Of a stretch of DNA of 15,845 nucleotides, positions 1 through 7,584 are shown piece after piece. The notes under the pieces were generated by a model. The model saw nothing but the letters and a program-made list of their open reading frames with translations. It did not search any database and was not told the DNA's origin. The number at the start of each line of letters is the position of its first letter. Position 1 is the stretch's first letter. Origin of the DNA: Bacillota bacterium (GTDB lineage Bacteria; Bacillota; Clostridia; Lachnospirales; Lachnospiraceae). The stretch is taken from the NCBI GenBank assembly GCA_023424235.1, contig JAFAEB010000285.1, forward strand, positions 1 through 15,845, written 5' to 3'. The position numbers and the translations under genes are program-made.

Positions 1-320
1 AAACCAAGCTTGACTGGAGCTAAGGTTATATTTTGCTTAACGGTTAAATGAGGGAATAAATTAAATTGTTGGAAAACCATGCCCATTTTTTGTCTTAATT
101 TATTAACGTTTGTTTTCGGAGAAGTAATATTGTTACCTTCAAACCAAATTTCTCCTTCAGTTGGAACTTCTAAGAGATTAAGGCATCTTAAAAATGTTGA
201 TTTTCCTGATCCAGATGGTCCAATAATTACTACCTTCTCACCTTGATGAATGGTCTCTGTAATACCATTTAATACGGTATGATCACCAAATTTTTTAACT
301 AGATTTTTAGCTTCTATCAC
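1..320 (-). CDS. Polar amino-acid ABC importer ATPase (GlnQ/HisP type), 3' end outside window
   Basis: This is the ATP-hydrolysing subunit of an amino-acid importer and acts at the inner face of the membrane with the permease encoded just upstream. About 106 N-terminal residues are visible. They include a canonical Walker A (GPSGSGKST, residues 34-42) and the Q-loop region (MVFQQFNLFPH, about 81-91) typical of the HisP/GlnQ family, which is normally about 240 residues long. The start must be the GTG at 320-318, because an in-frame TAA lies only two codons upstream and an AAGGAG site sits 11 bases before it. The start overlaps the end of the permease gene by 14 bases, which suggests translational coupling. 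The signature and Walker B motifs lie beyond the window edge, and the substrate cannot be read from this subunit. Confidence 0.93.
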   Translation of the reverse strand, partial: MIEAKNLVKKFGDHTVLNGITETIHQGEKVVIIGPSGSGKSTFLRCLNLLEVPTEGEIWFEGNNITSPKTNVNKLRQKMGMVFQQFNLFPHLTVKQNITLAPVKLG

Positions 321-1038
321 CTTGACTTAATCTCCTTTCAAAAATAGTTAATAACTTGGTCAAACCAAGAACGATAACTAGATAAAATGCAGCTGCTATA
401 ATGTATGGCGGAATAACAACCCAGGTTCTTGAACCAATATATTGTGCAGCTTTTGTTAAGTCCGTTACCGCAATCATACTTGCAACTGAAGTCTCTTTTA
501 TTAATACGATAAATTCATTACCAAGTGCAGGTAATATGTTTTTTATTGCTTGTGGCAATATAATGTAATACATGGTTTGATTACCATTAAAGCCTAGTGA
601 ACGTCCTGCCTCCATTTGACCTTTGTCAATGGATTCTATTCCAGCACGCACAATTTCAGCTACATAAGCACCTGAATTAATACCGAAACATATAGCTGCA
701 GTTACTAAAATGTTATTATCTCTAGATGTAAAGATAACATTAGATATTATAAGGAGCTGTAATATAACAGGAGTTCCTCTTACAATATTAATATATAGAT
801 TGCACAGCTTACCAATCCATTTAAATCCTTTTTTCTCTGCAACCATTACCTTTAGCAAAGCAACCGAAACACCAATAATAACACCAATGAGGATCGCCAT
901 TAAAGATATTAATAAAGTTGCTTTAAGACCTTCTAAATAGTACATATAACGCTCTTCAACGATAAAGGCGTTATAATAATCACTAGCAGTCTTTTTAAGC
1001 CAATCTACTATACTGTTTGAACTTAATAAAATACTCAA
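307..1038 (-). CDS. Polar amino-acid ABC importer permease (HisM/GlnP family)
   Basis: This is the membrane subunit of the importer, 243 residues, a usual length for the His/Glu/Gln/Arg permease family. Hydrophobic segments lie at about 38-65, 80-102, 110-130, 165-192 and 208-230. The conserved RGTP motif is at 87-90. The cytoplasmic EAA loop that docks onto the ATPase is at about 143-162 (EAGRSLGF through ILPQA). The start is a TTG at 1038-1036 with a GGAG site 8 bases upstream; the next in-frame ATG would remove conserved N-terminal sequence. It follows the binding-protein gene after a 147-base gap that contains a stem-loop, and it overlaps the ATPase gene. TTG and GTG starts in consecutive genes may hold permease and ATPase below the level of the binding protein. 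Confidence 0.94.
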   Translation of the reverse strand: MSILLSSNSIVDWLKKTASDYYNAFIVEERYMYYLEGLKATLLISLMAILIGVIIGVSVALLKVMVAEKKGFKWIGKLCNLYINIVRGTPVILQLLIISNVIFTSRDNNILVTAAICFGINSGAYVAEIVRAGIESIDKGQMEAGRSLGFNGNQTMYYIILPQAIKNILPALGNEFIVLIKETSVASMIAVTDLTKAAQYIGSRTWVVIPPYIIAAAFYLVIVLGLTKLLTIFERRLSQGDRS

Positions 1039-1094
1039 CTTAACTTCTCCTTTTTAAATTGATTAATAAATAATAATTAATTGACACACAATAA

Positions 1095-1124
1095 ACAGCA
1101 GACAATATTATTTATGTCTGCTGT
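1095..1124 (-). terminator. Stem-loop between binding-protein and permease genes (likely attenuator)
   Basis: A perfect 10-bp inverted repeat (ACAGCAGACA at 1095-1104, TGTCTGCTGT at 1115-1124) with a 10-base loop lies between the binding-protein stop and the permease start. On the minus strand it is followed by a weak T-rich run (TTTATTG). This fits a leaky terminator or 3' mRNA-stabilising hairpin that lets the binding protein be made in excess over the membrane subunits, a known pattern in binding-protein operons. Function is inferred. Confidence 0.6.
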
Positions 1125-1185
1125 ATTATTGTTCATTCATATTATTTAATAATTATACTTTATAACTAATAAAATATCAATATAT

Positions 1186-1944
1186 TTATTTGCTTGTATG
1201 ATTTTTAGTGAACTCGTCAATTTTACCATCTGCTTTTAATTGTGCAATTACTTCATTAATTTTAGTAAGTAACTCTGTGTTTCCTTTTTGCACAGCAATT
1301 GCATATTTGTCTTCAAATAAAGTACCATCTAGAATTGTTAGAGCATCATTAGAAGCAACTAATTCTTCTGCTGGATATAAATCCATTACGATACAGTCAA
1401 TTTTACCATTCTTAAGGTCTTCTGCTGCTTGAACAAACTTTGTATAACGTTTAATTTCTTTCGCATTCACATTTCCCTCATCTGATACATAAAAATCAGC
1501 AATATTACCTTGTTGAACACCAATCACTTTATCATTTAGGTCATCAACACTAGATACAGTAGGGTTATTTTTATTCACAACTACTACTTCAATTGATTCT
1601 ACATATTCATCAGAAAAATCCATAACTTTTGCACGTTCTTCATCAATTGATACACCTGCAGCAACAAAATCAACTTTACCTTGTTGTACTTCTAATAAAG
1701 CACCATCAAAGTCCATGTTTTTAATCTCAAGTTCCATATCAAGGGAATCAGCAATTGCTTGTGCAATATCCATATCAATACCAACAACCTTATCACCTTC
1801 CATATACTCATATGGAGCAAATCCTGCTTCTGTACCAACAATTAATTTTTCTTTCTTATCAGAATCACCTGTATTTTTTGTACCGCATGCTACTAAAGTT
1901 AATGAACATACCATAAAAAGCATTAAACCAAATTTCTTCTTCAT
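1186..1944 (-). CDS. Amino-acid ABC transporter substrate-binding lipoprotein (SBP_bac_3 family)
   Basis: This is the extracellular receptor that captures an amino acid and delivers it to the permease. The protein has 252 residues. A lipoprotein signal peptide spans residues 1-19 with lipobox LVAC and the lipidated cysteine at position 20, followed by a short polar linker. The mature part has the family-3 solute-binding fold: the conserved MDIAQAIADSL stretch near residues 58-68, the FDGALLEVQQGKVDFVAAGVS region, and the hinge motif KVIGVQQGN. The ATG at 1944-1942 follows a GGAGG site. It is the first gene of the operon, before permease and ATPase. Glutamine, cystine, arginine and other polar amino acids are all possible ligands; the sequence alone does not decide. 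Confidence 0.94.
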   Translation of the reverse strand: MKKKFGLMLFMVCSLTLVACGTKNTGDSDKKEKLIVGTEAGFAPYEYMEGDKVVGIDMDIAQAIADSLDMELEIKNMDFDGALLEVQQGKVDFVAAGVSIDEERAKVMDFSDEYVESIEVVVVNKNNPTVSSVDDLNDKVIGVQQGNIADFYVSDEGNVNAKEIKRYTKFVQAAEDLKNGKIDCIVMDLYPAEELVASNDALTILDGTLFEDKYAIAVQKGNTELLTKINEVIAQLKADGKIDEFTKNHTSK

Positions 1945-1958
1945 ATAATTTCCTCCGC

Positions 1959-1986
1959 AACTTATATTTATAAGTTAAAACTTATA
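1959..1986 (-). promoter_or_regulatory. Alternating inverted repeats in the importer leader
   Basis: Three 8-base arms alternate: AACTTATA (1959-1966), TATAAGTT (1969-1976) and AACTTATA (1979-1986), separated by 2 bases each. The middle arm can pair with either neighbour. They lie between the predicted -10 and the ribosome binding site, so they are either a repressor operator or two mutually exclusive weak hairpins in the leader RNA. The sequence is clear; the role is inferred. Confidence 0.5.
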
Positions 1987-1998
1987 TTAATGCTTAGT

Positions 1999-2026
1999 AT
2001 TGTATCACGTTCAAAAAAAATTTCAA
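1999..2026 (-). promoter_or_regulatory. Promoter of the amino-acid importer operon, with A-tract UP region
   Basis: On the minus strand a -35 box TTGAAA (2026-2021) and a -10 box TACAAT (2004-1999) are separated by 16 bases. Upstream of the -35 the minus strand carries three A-tracts (2031-2037, 2039-2046, 2060-2067), which resemble an UP element or curved DNA. The predicted transcript would start near 1992, giving a leader of about 48 bases before the binding-protein ATG. Confidence 0.6.
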
Positions 2027-2172
2027 GTACTTTTTTTATTTTTTTTCATATTTAATGTATTTTTTTTCATCAATGGGTTCATACTATTAATTTTTACCAT
2101 TTCGAAAAGCTTGTATTTCATTGTTCTTTCAGACATCATCACTCTAATTTAGCATTATGTTAATATGATAAA

Positions 2173-3987
2173 TTATACATAGTACATTGCTTGCGCATTC
2201 CACATTTCACTATACTTACCGCCTAAGTCTACTAGTTCCTTATGCGTACCATACTCACTTAATACCCCTTTGTCAAACACTGCAATCTTATCACAAAACT
2301 TACAACTAGATAGTCTGTGGGAAATATAGATAGCCATCTTGTTACCTATGAGCTGATTAAAGGATGTATAAATTTCATATTCTGCGTAAGGATCAAGAGC
2401 TGCTGTTGGTTCATCCAAAATAACAATTGGTGAATTTTTATAAAGAGCTCTGGCAATGGATAACTTTTGAGCTTGCCCTCCAGATAAGTCTGTACCCTGT
2501 TTATCAAAGTTTTTATAGAGAGAAGTATGAATCCCTTTTTCTAACTCATCCACCTTATTATTTAGTGACACTTTATTTAATACTTCAATTATTTCTTCAT
2601 CTCTAACTTTATTAGCATTATGAAAAGCTATATTTTCTTTTAATGTAAATGAGAATAGTTTATAATCTTGAAATACTACAGCTAGCAAATTCATATATTC
2701 ATCATAACTATATTCATTAATATTTTTTCCATTTAGTAATATCTCACCCTTTTCTGGCTCATACAATCTACATAGTAATTTAATAAATGTAGTCTTACCA
2801 GCACCATTTTGTCCAACAACAGATAATTTTTCACCTTTATTAATTTTAATGTTAATATCTTTTAATACATACTCTTCGCTTCTTGGATATTTGAAATATA
2901 CATGCTTAAATTCAATAGCAATCTCTTTTTTATCAGTGATTTCACTCTTACCTAATCGATTTCTTTTTGGTAATTGCTCAAATTTTAAATAGGTATCCAA
3001 ATAAACACACATTTGACGAAATCGAATAAAGTTACTTGTAAATGCATTCATATTATCAGTAAAATTTGTACCTGATGCTATATACATTGAAAAATCACCT
3101 ATGGATATACTCTTTTCTAAAACTTTTAATACCATATAACCATATAATAAAATCATTTCAAACATAATAATTATTTTATTAAATCCTACATAAACAGCTG
3201 ATCTAGTCATACTTTTATTAATATAAGTGACACATTCATCAATATAATTATAAACCTTTTTACTCATATAAGGTGCTAAATTATAGATTCTAATATCTTT
3301 AGCCATTGAAAAATCGCTAAATAAACTACCATAATAGGCAAATTTGCGATTAAGGGGTATCAGTTTCATGGTAAAATCATATTCAATTTTTTGTGCCTTT
3401 TTGTTCAATACTCTGCTTATTATTGTCATAGCGATAAATAAAACGATAATAATAGGATTTAAAATCGATAGAATCGTTGCAAGACCTATCAGTGTAATTC
3501 CTACTCGAATCATGGATAATATTGCATCCATCATTCGCCATATTGCACCTTGATTATTAATTGGAAAAATTGCTTGTTCTTTCATATCTAGTATCTTAGG
3601 ATCTTCTAGATTCTCAAAATCCATGTTCATAATATGCTTACCTAAATGTAGTTCTAATCCATTAACCACTTCAATATTTAATAATTGAATCTTATTCGTT
3701 AGAAGTTTATTTAGTATATTCAGTATTCCATTACCAAGTATTAATATGATTATATATACAAAAAAATAAAGACTTCTTTTTTGACCTAATAATTCATCAA
3801 TTATAAATTTGGGCATAATGATTGAAAGAAAGGGAGTAATAGCACCAAATACTGCTGAGAGTACTGTAAGAGGGATATAACTTTTTTTAATTCTATGAGT
3901 TAACTTTAAAAAATGTACCAATACTTTAAAGTCATCCTTTAGGTTTCTATCTTTTTTGTTCCTTTTATCACCAGATTTTTTATTCAT
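2173..3987 (-). CDS. ABC exporter half-transporter, second of a pair
   Basis: This fused membrane/ATPase exporter of 604 residues probably pairs with the product of the gene just upstream. An N-terminal exporter transmembrane domain with about six helices (roughly residues 35-325) precedes the nucleotide-binding domain. Walker A (GQNGAGKTT) is at about 392-400, the Q-loop FQD near 439-441, signature LSGGQ at 501-505, Walker B VILDEP at 522-527 and the switch histidine (SHRLS) at 557, so the ATPase site looks intact. No peptidase domain is present. I chose the ATG at 3987 because a GAAAGGG site lies 9 bases upstream; a TTG start at 4014 would overlap the previous gene and lacks a site. The gap to the upstream gene is 16 bases, so the two are co-transcribed. 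The substrate is unknown: peptide, lipid or drug are all possible. Confidence 0.92.
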   Translation of the reverse strand: MNKKSGDKRNKKDRNLKDDFKVLVHFLKLTHRIKKSYIPLTVLSAVFGAITPFLSIIMPKFIIDELLGQKRSLYFFVYIIILILGNGILNILNKLLTNKIQLLNIEVVNGLELHLGKHIMNMDFENLEDPKILDMKEQAIFPINNQGAIWRMMDAILSMIRVGITLIGLATILSILNPIIIVLFIAMTIISRVLNKKAQKIEYDFTMKLIPLNRKFAYYGSLFSDFSMAKDIRIYNLAPYMSKKVYNYIDECVTYINKSMTRSAVYVGFNKIIIMFEMILLYGYMVLKVLEKSISIGDFSMYIASGTNFTDNMNAFTSNFIRFRQMCVYLDTYLKFEQLPKRNRLGKSEITDKKEIAIEFKHVYFKYPRSEEYVLKDINIKINKGEKLSVVGQNGAGKTTFIKLLCRLYEPEKGEILLNGKNINEYSYDEYMNLLAVVFQDYKLFSFTLKENIAFHNANKVRDEEIIEVLNKVSLNNKVDELEKGIHTSLYKNFDKQGTDLSGGQAQKLSIARALYKNSPIVILDEPTAALDPYAEYEIYTSFNQLIGNKMAIYISHRLSSCKFCDKIAVFDKGVLSEYGTHKELVDLGGKYSEMWNAQAMYYV

Positions 3988-4003
3988 ACTTATAACCCTT
4001 TCT

Positions 4004-5836
4004 TTATATAGCAATTTCTTTCTGACAAAGATCTTCTAGTTCTTCTACATCCTCTTGGTAATATTGAGCTTGAACTCGAAACATATCTGCATATTTTCCA
4101 TTCAACTCCAATAATTCATCATGGCTTCCATACTCGATAAGTTTTCCTTTTTCAAACATAGCGATAACGTCACAAAAACTTGTACTAGCCAACCTGTGAG
4201 AAATAAAGATCGATGTTTTATTTTGTACCATTTCATTAAATTTTTCATATATATTCTTTTCTGCCAAAGCATCAAGTGCAGCCGTAGGCTCATCTAGAAT
4301 AACAATACCTCCGTTTTTATACAAGGCTCTAGCTAAAATGATTCTCTGCGTTTCTCCACCTGAAAACTCTACTCCATCATCATCTAAAATTTTTTGCATA
4401 CTAGTATCAATACCCTTCTTTTGTGCTAACACCTTTTCTTTCATATCAGCTTTTTGAAGGCACTCTAATACTCGTTCTCTATCAATATTATCCTCTGTAG
4501 CTGCTACATTTTCCGCCACAGAGAAGGCCATTGTTTTTATTTCTTGAAATACCGCTTGAAATAACTGAAAATAATCCTTTTTTGCAAACTCCTTAATATT
4601 AATTCCATTTAATAAAATCTCACCAGAATCTGGTTCAAACATGCGACACAATAATTTAATAAGAGTTGTTTTTCCAGCACCATTATGACCTACTATTGCA
4701 AGTTTTTGACCTGCTTTGATAGTAAATGAGATATCTTCATAAACATAAGTCTCACTTCCAGGATACTTAAAAGAAACATTTTTAAATTCGATTTCATAAG
4801 GCCCACCAGGTAGCTTTTTAGGATTAAGAGCTTCCGATTCTTCTTTTCTTTCTAAAAAGGTCCTTAAATCATTTATGTAAAGATTCTGTGCATTAATATG
4901 AGCTACATCTGTCATAATCAAAGTCATAGTACTTGCGAAACTAGCAATTGCAGCAAAATACATGGTAAAACTACCAATGCTTAGTCTATTGTCTAAAACC
5001 ATAATAATAAGATATACATAAACAATACCTTCTCGTATAAGTAGTAGAATACAATCGATAAATCCTATTTTTAATTGCTTCATTTTGACATCTCTTGATA
5101 TACCAAATCTTTTCGCCTTAAAATCTTCAAATAAATTAGCAATCCATTCTCTTAATCCAAAGATTCTAAGATCCTTTCCGTAACTAAAGTCATACATTAG
5201 ATTATAGATATAGTTTGTTCGCCTTTCTACTTCTGAAATCTCTCCTTCCCGATTATGTTCATACTTCTTAACCTTTAATGTGAGATAATAAGTAAGTGAG
5301 ACGCTAATTAATATATACAGCAAAATGAATATATTTAATCTACCAATCATAACGATATAGCCAACTAAGGTTATCAATCCTCCACCAAGAGAAAATAATT
5401 TATGCAATATTCCTTCTAATCCATTATCATCATTTTCAATCGCTCTTTCTGACGTATCAAGAGCGTTTAAGAAATCTGGATCTTCCGTATTTTTATAGTC
5501 AGTTTCTAAACATTTATCAATTAATTTCCCCATAAATTTAAGACGAATATTAACTAGTCTTGGATAGGTTGCACCTTGTAATAAAGAGATAAAGAAGCCT
5601 AAAAATGATGTACTAAGGAAAAACACTGATAGTAATACAACTAGTTTTCTAACATTCTGCGAAAACATTAACTCATCTAGTATATACTTTGGAAAAATTA
5701 TATTAATAAATGGGTATATAGAAGATATTATAGTAAACACTCCAAAATAAATAAAAACTCTCTTATCTATTTTAAAACTATTTTTTATAATGTACTTTAG
5801 ATTTTGAAATACGCTATATTGCCTTTTTTGCTCCAT
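4004..5836 (-). CDS. ABC exporter half-transporter, first of a pair
   Basis: This 610-residue exporter half-transporter is related to its downstream neighbour. The transmembrane domain has about six hydrophobic segments (roughly residues 28-315). The ATPase domain has Walker A (GHNGAGKTT) at 383-391, FQE Q-loop near 430, signature FSGGE at 491-495, Walker B VILDEP at 512-517 and SHRLA histidine at 547. The C-terminus ends in an acidic tail (EDVEELEDL). Start choice is uncertain: the ATG at 5836 is 14 bases from a GAGAGG site, while in-frame GTG codons at 5845 and 5851 lie closer to or within it. Both NBDs of the pair keep the Walker B glutamate, unlike many heterodimeric exporters in which one site is degenerate. 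A stem-loop lies immediately upstream, and no separate promoter is visible in the 66-base gap. Confidence 0.91.
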   Translation of the reverse strand: MEQKRQYSVFQNLKYIIKNSFKIDKRVFIYFGVFTIISSIYPFINIIFPKYILDELMFSQNVRKLVVLLSVFFLSTSFLGFFISLLQGATYPRLVNIRLKFMGKLIDKCLETDYKNTEDPDFLNALDTSERAIENDDNGLEGILHKLFSLGGGLITLVGYIVMIGRLNIFILLYILISVSLTYYLTLKVKKYEHNREGEISEVERRTNYIYNLMYDFSYGKDLRIFGLREWIANLFEDFKAKRFGISRDVKMKQLKIGFIDCILLLIREGIVYVYLIIMVLDNRLSIGSFTMYFAAIASFASTMTLIMTDVAHINAQNLYINDLRTFLERKEESEALNPKKLPGGPYEIEFKNVSFKYPGSETYVYEDISFTIKAGQKLAIVGHNGAGKTTLIKLLCRMFEPDSGEILLNGINIKEFAKKDYFQLFQAVFQEIKTMAFSVAENVAATEDNIDRERVLECLQKADMKEKVLAQKKGIDTSMQKILDDDGVEFSGGETQRIILARALYKNGGIVILDEPTAALDALAEKNIYEKFNEMVQNKTSIFISHRLASTSFCDVIAMFEKGKLIEYGSHDELLELNGKYADMFRVQAQYYQEDVEELEDLCQKEIAI

Positions 5837-5864
5837 ATTATTCACAAACACCTCTCTAAAAATT

Positions 5865-5890
5865 AGGGGTTAAATAAATGTTTAACCCCT
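5865..5890 (-). terminator. Stem-loop between bactofilin and exporter genes
   Basis: A perfect 10-bp inverted repeat (AGGGGTTAAA at 5865-5874, TTTAACCCCT at 5881-5890) has a 6-base loop. On the minus strand it is followed by AATTTTT, the form of an intrinsic terminator for the bactofilin operon. The exporter ribosome binding site (GAGAGG) begins directly after the T-run, so any transcript reading into the exporters passes through this hairpin. It could therefore be a partial terminator or attenuator. Confidence 0.75.
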
Positions 5891-5902
5891 TTATAGACGA
5901 TA

Positions 5903-6553
5903 CTAACCTGCAAATGATACCGGTTTTACACCAGTTACCTTTCCCACTCTTGCTAATGGATGAATCTTTAAACTGCTAGAAGCTTCTACTTGTTTCACTT
6001 CGCAACCTTCACCAATTATAATATCATCACCATTTAGTGCATCTACTTTAAGTCCATGTATTTCAATCGTTGTTGCTTCAATTAACGACACATCATAATA
6101 ATTCTTTACATCTTTTTTTCCTGTAAATATATTAACTATATTAGATACACTACCTTCGTATTTTTTAGGTTTATAATAAATTACAACCTTATCACCTACA
6201 ATTTCTTTTGCACTAATATACCCATGAACTTCTAAATAGTCCGTAGAGATTTCACCCCTAGAATCTAAAACTCCATCACAGCTTATAAAATCACTTTCTA
6301 TGTTACCTTGCGAATGATTGATAACACCATCTATATATATTTTTCTAACTATTAGGGATGCGCTTAAATTAAGAACACCATCACATAATAATTCTTGTCC
6401 TTCTATTCTACTATTACTTGTTACCACTCCATTAATACTTAAGAAATCAGCATTAACATCTCCTTTAATTTTACCGACACCCTCTATCTCTAAGCGCCCA
6501 TACTCACCACCTGAAACAGTGCCAAATCCATCAATTTTCATTGTCTTTCTCAT
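5903..6553 (-). CDS. Polymer-forming bactofilin-type protein (BacE/YhbE-like)
   Basis: This 216-residue protein is made of short repeats in which a small or hydrophobic residue recurs about every other position (for example GGEYGRLEIEGVGKIKGDV near 15-33), as expected for the right-handed beta-helix of bactofilins and related polymer-forming proteins. No signal peptide or membrane segment is seen, so it is probably a cytosolic filament or scaffold. The C-terminal part (GDDIIIGEGCEVKQVE, then SLKIHPLARVGKV) resembles the end of the larger protein encoded just upstream, indicating paralogy. The ATG at 6553 has an AAAGGGG site, and the gap to the upstream gene is 14 bases. In B. subtilis the homologous pair BacE/BacF follows yhbD and has been linked to flagellar assembly; a role here is by analogy only. 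Confidence 0.8.
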   Translation of the reverse strand: MRKTMKIDGFGTVSGGEYGRLEIEGVGKIKGDVNADFLSINGVVTSNSRIEGQELLCDGVLNLSASLIVRKIYIDGVINHSQGNIESDFISCDGVLDSRGEISTDYLEVHGYISAKEIVGDKVVIYYKPKKYEGSVSNIVNIFTGKKDVKNYYDVSLIEATTIEIHGLKVDALNGDDIIIGEGCEVKQVEASSSLKIHPLARVGKVTGVKPVSFAG

Positions 6554-6567
6554 ATTAGAACCCCTTT

Positions 6568-7584
6568 CTAACTAAGCTTTACAACTTCTTCTACCTTAGC
6601 ATCTTGTGATAGCTCAATACTCTCTCTATATTCAACTCTTCTAACATTACATTTTGGTCCTATTACTACCTTATCACCTGAAACAGTATTTACATTGGCG
6701 TAAGATATTACTATATTGTCTCCTTCAACACTATCAATGTTAATGCTATTAACCGGCATACTACATTCTCTCAATATAGTACTTACATCAACAGAAATTG
6801 GAATATCCGTAAACTTATCATCCATCTTAAATTCACTTGTTATTTTAATATTACTTCCCATTATTTGACCAATTCTTGAATCTCCAATCGGACGAATGAT
6901 GATATTTTCAGCATTAACACCTTCTGTATCTAATAGATTAAAACTATAAAACTGCTCACATTCGATTACCTCATTTGCATGCAATGGTTTTAAGCTTATA
7001 ATGTTTTTAAATTTATAATTAAAGTCTAAATAAAAATCACAAAGATTTTCAAAGGTTTCAGCTGTAATATTACCTTTGTATTCACTATCACCACTTACCT
7101 TAATGTTGGAGTGCTCTTCGTCATTTCGCTTTTTACTTTTTCCTAAATCTAAGTTAATATCCCATTTGTATTGATTGTTTTTATTATAGTCATTAAAGTC
7201 AAAACCAAAATTCTTCTTAAATGTAAATCTTTTTGATGAAGTATTGGAGTTAATAGAGGAAAACTTCTCACTAAAATTTCTTAGTATCTTACATTCCAAA
7301 TCCTCAGCATTTAATTCACCTATAGCAACAAGAGTACCAGCCTTACAAGTTCCACTCATATTACTTTCGCCAGCAATTCGTACCGTACCAAAGCTACTGT
7401 TTTTTGCACGTAATTCACCTGCTAACTTTGTTTCATCAATATAACTATATTCAACATTAACCTCACCAGCTCCATTTAACTTAATCACATCTGCATCTTT
7501 GATATTGACCTCACCTGCAGCATATACTTTACCTACATCCCCTGTTATCACCTGTTCACCAACAGATACTATATTTCTTCTCAT
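6568..7584 (-). CDS. Large bactofilin-type polymer-forming protein with central insertion (BacF/YhbF-like)
   Basis: This 338-residue protein is considerably longer than the roughly 236 residues I recall for B. subtilis BacF. Residues 1-90 show beta-helix repeats (GKVYAAGEVNIKDADVIKLN and following). Residues about 90-165 form a lysine-, asparagine- and aromatic-rich stretch without the repeat pattern. Repeats then resume, and the C-terminus (GDKVVIGPKCNVRRVE) matches that of the neighbouring smaller paralogue. The ATG at 7584 is preferred over the TTG at 7599: a GGGAGG site sits about 8 bases upstream of the ATG, and the TTG lies directly before that site. The ATG overlaps the TGA of the regulator gene (ATGA, 7581-7584), so translation is probably coupled. 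No membrane segment is evident. The assignment rests on repeat pattern and gene order. Confidence 0.78.
   Translation of the reverse strand: MRRNIVSVGEQVITGDVGKVYAAGEVNIKDADVIKLNGAGEVNVEYSYIDETKLAGELRAKNSSFGTVRIAGESNMSGTCKAGTLVAIGELNAEDLECKILRNFSEKFSSINSNTSSKRFTFKKNFGFDFNDYNKNNQYKWDINLDLGKSKKRNDEEHSNIKVSGDSEYKGNITAETFENLCDFYLDFNYKFKNIISLKPLHANEVIECEQFYSFNLLDTEGVNAENIIIRPIGDSRIGQIMGSNIKITSEFKMDDKFTDIPISVDVSTILRECSMPVNSINIDSVEGDNIVISYANVNTVSGDKVVIGPKCNVRRVEYRESIELSQDAKVEEVVKLS

Noticed and set aside
2041..2172. Terminator after the second exporter gene
   Set aside because: I searched for a stem followed by T on the minus strand and found no convincing one. The A/T runs here fit promoter elements of the importer.
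3988..4014. TTG start for the second exporter gene
   Set aside because: It lies inside the end of the previous gene without a suitable site, whereas the ATG at 3987 has GAAAGGG at good spacing.
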